A program made the translations under genes and the position numbers. 25,397 nucleotides of DNA from Candidatus Gastranaerophilales bacterium (GTDB taxonomy: Bacteria > Cyanobacteriota > Vampirovibrionia > Gastranaerophilales > Gastranaerophilaceae): contig CALVAU010000197.1 of NCBI GenBank assembly GCA_944325615.1, positions 1-25,397 of the forward strand, given 5' to 3'. This document shows positions 21,745-25,397 of this stretch, piece after piece. The stretch's first letter is position 1; each line of letters starts with the position of its first letter. The notes below the pieces were generated by a model that saw only the letters and a program-made list of their open reading frames with translations, had not been told where the DNA came from and ran no database searches.

Positions 21745-24594
21745 ATGAACAAGGTTAGTGTAGAATTAAACAAATTTTTAGAAAAAAATCAGTCCCTAAA
21801 ATCGCTCCCGCAAAGCGAAATTCTGTCTATTATGACCGAAAAGGGACTTATTAGTCGTGAAGAAGCTGCTGACTTTATTAAAAACTCTGCATTTGAAAAA
21901 GGTTTTTCAAACAAAATTGACATAATACCTGACTGGAAAACAGAAAAAAGCCAAACCAGCTACCAAAATCAAGCAATTAATTTTCTAAAAAATTCTACCC
22001 AAACAGCTGAAGAAAAACTGACCTCACAAAACAAAACTGAAGGTACAATTTCACGTGCCGTAAATTTTGTAAAAGAAACTTTTAATACGGAAAATAGAAA
22101 ATCAAACGTCGAAAACATAATAGAAAGTAACAAAAACGACATAAAAAAACTTGCAGAACTATCCTCAAACCCGATTGAATTTAAAGCCAAATTCAAAGAA
22201 TTGCGAGGAGTAGATTTTGCTGCTCAAAACATAACATTATGCAAAGAAAAAGCCGATGAAATGAATAGAGTAAAAAGCATAAAATCAACTGTCGAAAATT
22301 TAAAAAACAACTTAGACTTATCAACCGTAAATAACACCTCAAACGCAGGTCTAAAAGATGCCAACAACTCAATTTTAAAAACCTTTACCGCACTTGGAAT
22401 AAAGAACAAAAACGAAATTAACAAAATTCTCAAAGACATAGAAAAATCAAACGCCAATAGCGAAGCAATTGAAAAATACGGCGGAGATTTTAGAATTTCA
22501 AAAAATAAAAAAGGTGATTACATAATTTACCGAACAGATAAAAGCGGATTTCCATCTGAAGCAACTATGGAAGAATTACAAATAATCGCTGATGAAATGA
22601 AACTTCGTCTTAATAAAGCATACAGCTCTGCAATCGGGCTGGATGTGCCAGAAAACGCAACAAATGAAGAATTGGAAAAACTTACACAAGAAAAATATAA
22701 TTCCATAAAATCAGAATACCAAACAGCTTATAAAAAAGCTTATGGTGAAAAAAATGCCGACTTACTTGCAGATAATTACATAAAATCACAAAAAGAAAAT
22801 ACAGCCTACATTGAAACAGGTATAAATCTCATTTCAATGGCAACAATGGTAATGGGAAGCGGAGTAGTCTTGAAAGGCGCAAGCCTGCTTACTAAAACAG
22901 GTACAGGGCTTAAAGCTGTAACTACGGCAACAAATATCGCTTCCAAAGCAACCCCTGCCGTAATAGGTATTCAAACAACTCAGCCGGTCAAATTAATCGA
23001 GAATTTGACAGCAGAAGAACCTGACTGGAAATCTTACGGAATGAGTGTAGCAGAAGGCGCAATGTGGATGGCATTAGGTTTTGCAACAGGAGCAGTCGGC
23101 GACAAAGCAAGAATGTTCTTAGGTCAAAAAGGACTTCAATCAGTTGCAAAAAATACCGGCAAATCCGTTGATGAACTGATAAAACTTTACAGATCAGGCC
23201 ATAAACTCCCACCAAATTTAGGACAATCACTTAGTTTGATTGAAAACGCTTCCAAATTAAGCGGCACTACTGCTGAATTTACAGCCGATGTACTCGCAAC
23301 TTATGCTATTCAAAAAAGCAGAAATAAAGATGTAACTTTTATGGATTATCTAAGTTCTGCAAACGGAGCTTTAATGGGTACTGTAATGAATAAGTCTTTT
23401 TCAAAAATATCAGACGCTGAAAAAGTCAAAGTCATTCAAAAAAGTTTGCTTGAAAGTAACCCTCACATGAGCAAAGCAGAACTTGAAAAAGCTTCTGAAA
23501 CACTTTTAGACATCCATAAACTTGCGGAAATAAAAAGAACAAAATCTAAAGTAAGCGAAGAATTTATAAATCAAAACGGTGAAACAAAACTAAGACTAAC
23601 CGAAGCCGGAGAAAAAAATGCAAGAGCTGCCGCAGAACTAATTCATAAAGAAGCAGCGGCAAACGAAAAGTATATCGTTAAACTTATGGAAAATGCAGGG
23701 TTTGGTATAGACAGAACTAATATGATTCACCGTCCAAAAAGTGCACAAAGTTTGTATGACAAAATTAAAAATGCAATTTGTGATGTAGAAAAACCTGCAA
23801 CTATGGACCAATCAATTTCTTCAATAAAAGATGCGGTAGGCACAAGAACAGAACTTGTGGATTTTGATTACAAAAAACATCCTGACATTGTAAAAATGTA
23901 TAAAAAAGATCCTCAAAAAGCACTTCAAATGGCAATAGAACGTCAATCCGAAGAAATGGTAAATAAAGTAAAAGAAGTAATTAAACAACAAGCCCAAGAC
24001 CCGGATTCACCTATAAAAGCAACCCGAATAACAAATTACATAGGCGAAGACGGTATTCCATATTTTTCAGAAAGACAAGTCGCAACATTACGCGACTATG
24101 CAGCAGAATATGGAATAGATTTAAACGTAAAAACAAATCTGACAAAAGTCAGACCATCCGGTTATACCGCACTGCAAATGAACTTTGAAACAAAAACCGG
24201 ATTTATATACGAATGGCAGCTGAGAGGCTCAAAAATCAACAAATTTGCCGAATGTGAGCACGTGCCCTATGACATCAGAGAGGGTAAAGATGTAACAGGC
24301 GGAAATTCAATCTTAAAAGAGCTTTATGCCCCGATAGAGAATACAGTTAAACACCTATCCCCTGAAGAATATGATATGTATAATGCATATCTGACCGCTC
24401 ACTATGAGCACTTGAGAAAACAAGAACTCGGATTTGAAAGCAAGGCTCCAAAACTTGAGGATTTCGGAATAAATGATCCAAAACTCAAAGCTGAAAATCT
24501 TGAGCTTCTACATGAACTTGCAAAGGACTTGAAAAAGGGTAGAATTGATGAACAAACAGCACTTAATACCTACCTCACAAAAACTAAAAATTAA
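21745..24594 (+). CDS. Large protein with C-terminal RelA/SpoT-type synthetase domain
   Basis: 949 aa from the ATG at 21745 (TAGGGA upstream; an in-frame TTG at 21715 is weaker). Residues 1-350 are Lys/Asn/Glu-rich and helical. Hydrophobic Gly/Ala/Thr-rich segments lie at about 358-410 and 432-452. A helical linker leads to a RelA/SpoT nucleotidyltransferase domain at about 640-850. The five positions used by Rel synthetases can be matched: R663 and K665 in HRPKSAQSL, D696 in DAVGTR, Y807 in SGYTALQ, E823 in EWQLRG, then AECEH. The stretch between the Asp and Tyr is about 110 residues, longer than in housekeeping Rel. There is no HD hydrolase, TGS or ACT domain. It is likely to pyrophosphorylate a nucleotide or RNA 3' end; the architecture suggests an effector or toxin. 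No signal peptide. Confidence 0.75.
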   Translation: MNKVSVELNKFLEKNQSLKSLPQSEILSIMTEKGLISREEAADFIKNSAFEKGFSNKIDIIPDWKTEKSQTSYQNQAINFLKNSTQTAEEKLTSQNKTEGTISRAVNFVKETFNTENRKSNVENIIESNKNDIKKLAELSSNPIEFKAKFKELRGVDFAAQNITLCKEKADEMNRVKSIKSTVENLKNNLDLSTVNNTSNAGLKDANNSILKTFTALGIKNKNEINKILKDIEKSNANSEAIEKYGGDFRISKNKKGDYIIYRTDKSGFPSEATMEELQIIADEMKLRLNKAYSSAIGLDVPENATNEELEKLTQEKYNSIKSEYQTAYKKAYGEKNADLLADNYIKSQKENTAYIETGINLISMATMVMGSGVVLKGASLLTKTGTGLKAVTTATNIASKATPAVIGIQTTQPVKLIENLTAEEPDWKSYGMSVAEGAMWMALGFATGAVGDKARMFLGQKGLQSVAKNTGKSVDELIKLYRSGHKLPPNLGQSLSLIENASKLSGTTAEFTADVLATYAIQKSRNKDVTFMDYLSSANGALMGTVMNKSFSKISDAEKVKVIQKSLLESNPHMSKAELEKASETLLDIHKLAEIKRTKSKVSEEFINQNGETKLRLTEAGEKNARAAAELIHKEAAANEKYIVKLMENAGFGIDRTNMIHRPKSAQSLYDKIKNAICDVEKPATMDQSISSIKDAVGTRTELVDFDYKKHPDIVKMYKKDPQKALQMAIERQSEEMVNKVKEVIKQQAQDPDSPIKATRITNYIGEDGIPYFSERQVATLRDYAAEYGIDLNVKTNLTKVRPSGYTALQMNFETKTGFIYEWQLRGSKINKFAECEHVPYDIREGKDVTGGNSILKELYAPIENTVKHLSPEEYDMYNAYLTAHYEHLRKQELGFESKAPKLEDFGINDPKLKAENLELLHELAKDLKKGRIDEQTALNTYLTKTKN

Positions 24595-24622
24595 TAAACG
24601 AACAATAAATAAAAAAATAATG

Positions 24623-24628
24623 TATAAT
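24623..24628 (+). promoter_or_regulatory. -10 element upstream of the 143-aa gene
   Basis: TATAAT in the 55-bp gap after the RelA/SpoT-domain gene. It predicts a start near 24635 and a 15-nt leader containing GAGGA. The gene could therefore be expressed apart from the upstream one. Confidence 0.4.
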
Positions 24629-24649
24629 AAAAAAAATGAGGATAAAATT

Positions 24650-25081
24650 ATGGAACCGATTAATTTAGGAAAAATTAAAACTATGGCAAAGCCTATAAAA
24701 AAAGCTAAAATTGACAGCTTTGAAGAAAGATTATCTTATATAGTTAATGATCTCAAAAATCGTGTAGAACGAGAAGTTTGCGAGTATGGGAGCTTTAAAA
24801 CAGTAAGAGAAAATGTTCCACTTTCCAACCCGAAAGACGCGCTGCAAGAAATCGTTATTGAAATCAAACCGCTTCCGAAAGTCTTGAAAGACGAAGTAGA
24901 AAACTTTGAAAAACTAAGATATCTTGAAGTCACAGGCGAAGGTATTATGGGTCAAAAAGAAAGTGTAATTCTAAAACGCGGCACTAAAGAAGAAATTTTA
25001 GCAAAAGTTAAAGAAGAAGATTTTTACAATCAAGTTCTTAAAAAAGTAAACGAATTCAGAACAAGTTTTCTTGAAGACTAA
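24650..25081 (+). CDS. Hypothetical protein, possible partner of the RelA/SpoT-domain protein
   Basis: 143 aa, highly charged (Lys/Glu), no signal peptide or membrane helix. I chose the ATG at 24650 because GAGGA lies 7 nt upstream; a longer reading frame to 24545 would overlap the previous gene and has no ribosome site. Sequence such as LPKVLKDEVENFEKLRYLEVTGEG and a helical C-terminus ending FLED suggest a compact cytoplasmic alpha/beta protein. No family recognised. Its position 55 bp after a toxin-like gene, with a possible promoter of its own, makes an immunity or regulatory role conceivable but unproven. Confidence 0.6.
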   Translation: MEPINLGKIKTMAKPIKKAKIDSFEERLSYIVNDLKNRVEREVCEYGSFKTVRENVPLSNPKDALQEIVIEIKPLPKVLKDEVENFEKLRYLEVTGEGIMGQKESVILKRGTKEEILAKVKEEDFYNQVLKKVNEFRTSFLED

Positions 25082-25102
25082 ATTTTGGGTGAAACCGCTA
25101 CA

Positions 25103-25397
25103 ATGGCTGATAAAATTTTTGAAGACTTTTACAATAATATTGAACCAACTCTTAAAAAATATGAATTTTTGAGAGTTGGTCTTCTTGCATTGGTAATATT
25201 TATAGAATTAAGTTTACTCTTTGGAATATTATATTTATTTTCGGAAAATATTTTTACATTTGAACGGGCCAATCATTATAAGATACTTTTCATGATTGTA
25301 CTTTTTGGATGCTTTATACATTGGTACATAAAAAAAGAATTTGAAATAAAAATTAAAGAAAAAATTCTGCTAAACTTTATAGAATGTTTTAGTGATT
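25103..25397 (+). CDS. Membrane protein, DUF3137-like, partial
   Basis: Runs off the window end; 98 codons visible with no stop. The ATG at 25103 begins MADKIFEDFYNNIEPTLKKYE. Two membrane segments follow at about residues 26-46 (VGLLALVIFIELSLLFGILYL) and 57-72 (ILFMIVLFGCFIHWYI), then a basic amphipathic stretch KKEFEIKIKEKILLNF. This start, an amphipathic helix, a TM hairpin and then a KxEFExKIKEKI segment, resembles DUF3137 proteins; the main domain is not visible. No strong ribosome site is seen (GGGTGA at 25087). It lies 21 bp after the 143-aa gene, so it may be in the same transcript. Confidence 0.6.
   Translation, partial: MADKIFEDFYNNIEPTLKKYEFLRVGLLALVIFIELSLLFGILYLFSENIFTFERANHYKILFMIVLFGCFIHWYIKKEFEIKIKEKILLNFIECFSD

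Noticed and set aside
1..25397. CRISPR array
   Set aside because: No regularly spaced direct repeats; the repeats found are dispersed single copies.

Overview
This is an AT-rich chromosomal window of about 25 kb with short, densely packed genes on both strands. The organism is most likely a gut-type, fermentative relative of the Cyanobacteria (Gastranaerophilales / 'Melainabacteria' type). The clues are: HydF, the maturase of [FeFe]-hydrogenases; a prepilin with a KKxA|FTLAE leader and a long GIIGIIAA-type hydrophobic stretch; a DUF4127 protein, MntP, ferritin, a secreted parvulin and a class A PBP; and low GC with frequent AAGGAG ribosome sites. The assignment is an inference from gene content. 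I saw no 16S rRNA and no tRNA genes.

Layout. Positions 1-560 hold the debris of a prepilin locus: an interspersed hairpin repeat cutting a prepilin start, a 66-bp poly-G module, and a possible decayed coding fragment. From 572 to 4829 lie Hsp20, a dehydrogenase-like protein that lacks the family's catalytic Arg, UbiE/MenG, DUF4127 and MntP. A 350-bp gap (4830-5179) carries a promoter and a three-hairpin leader ahead of a small Cys-rich protein. HPF, a short RNase HIII and PBP1A follow, then YkgJ-like, beta-carbonic anhydrase, a small membrane protein, ferritin, a PpiC-type parvulin and a holin-IV-like membrane protein. At 11764-12695 there is a second prepilin locus with the same 66-bp poly-G module and a hairpin repeat at its start. 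Next come an unknown 156-aa protein, rpsO, hydF, a winged-helix protein, a type II toxin-antitoxin pair whose toxin has an early amber codon, mnmE, a low-complexity protein, a large TPR protein and a GGDEF protein with an altered active site. The window ends with a 949-aa protein carrying a C-terminal RelA/SpoT-type nucleotide synthetase domain, a 143-aa companion, and the start of a membrane protein.

Three things stand out. (1) The poly-G module occurs twice. Each copy has a Shine-Dalgarno, an ATG, a G13 or G14 tract and a stop after 15 codons, and each sits just upstream of a prepilin reading frame. In both copies, loss of one G would fuse the leader in frame to the prepilin, which looks like a slippage-controlled system. 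(2) The 949-aa protein keeps all five synthetase residues I could match to Rel enzymes, inside an architecture unlike housekeeping Rel and more like an effector or polymorphic toxin. (3) Seven genes have a -10-like hexamer exactly 6 nt before the ATG and no Shine-Dalgarno, which predicts leaderless mRNAs.
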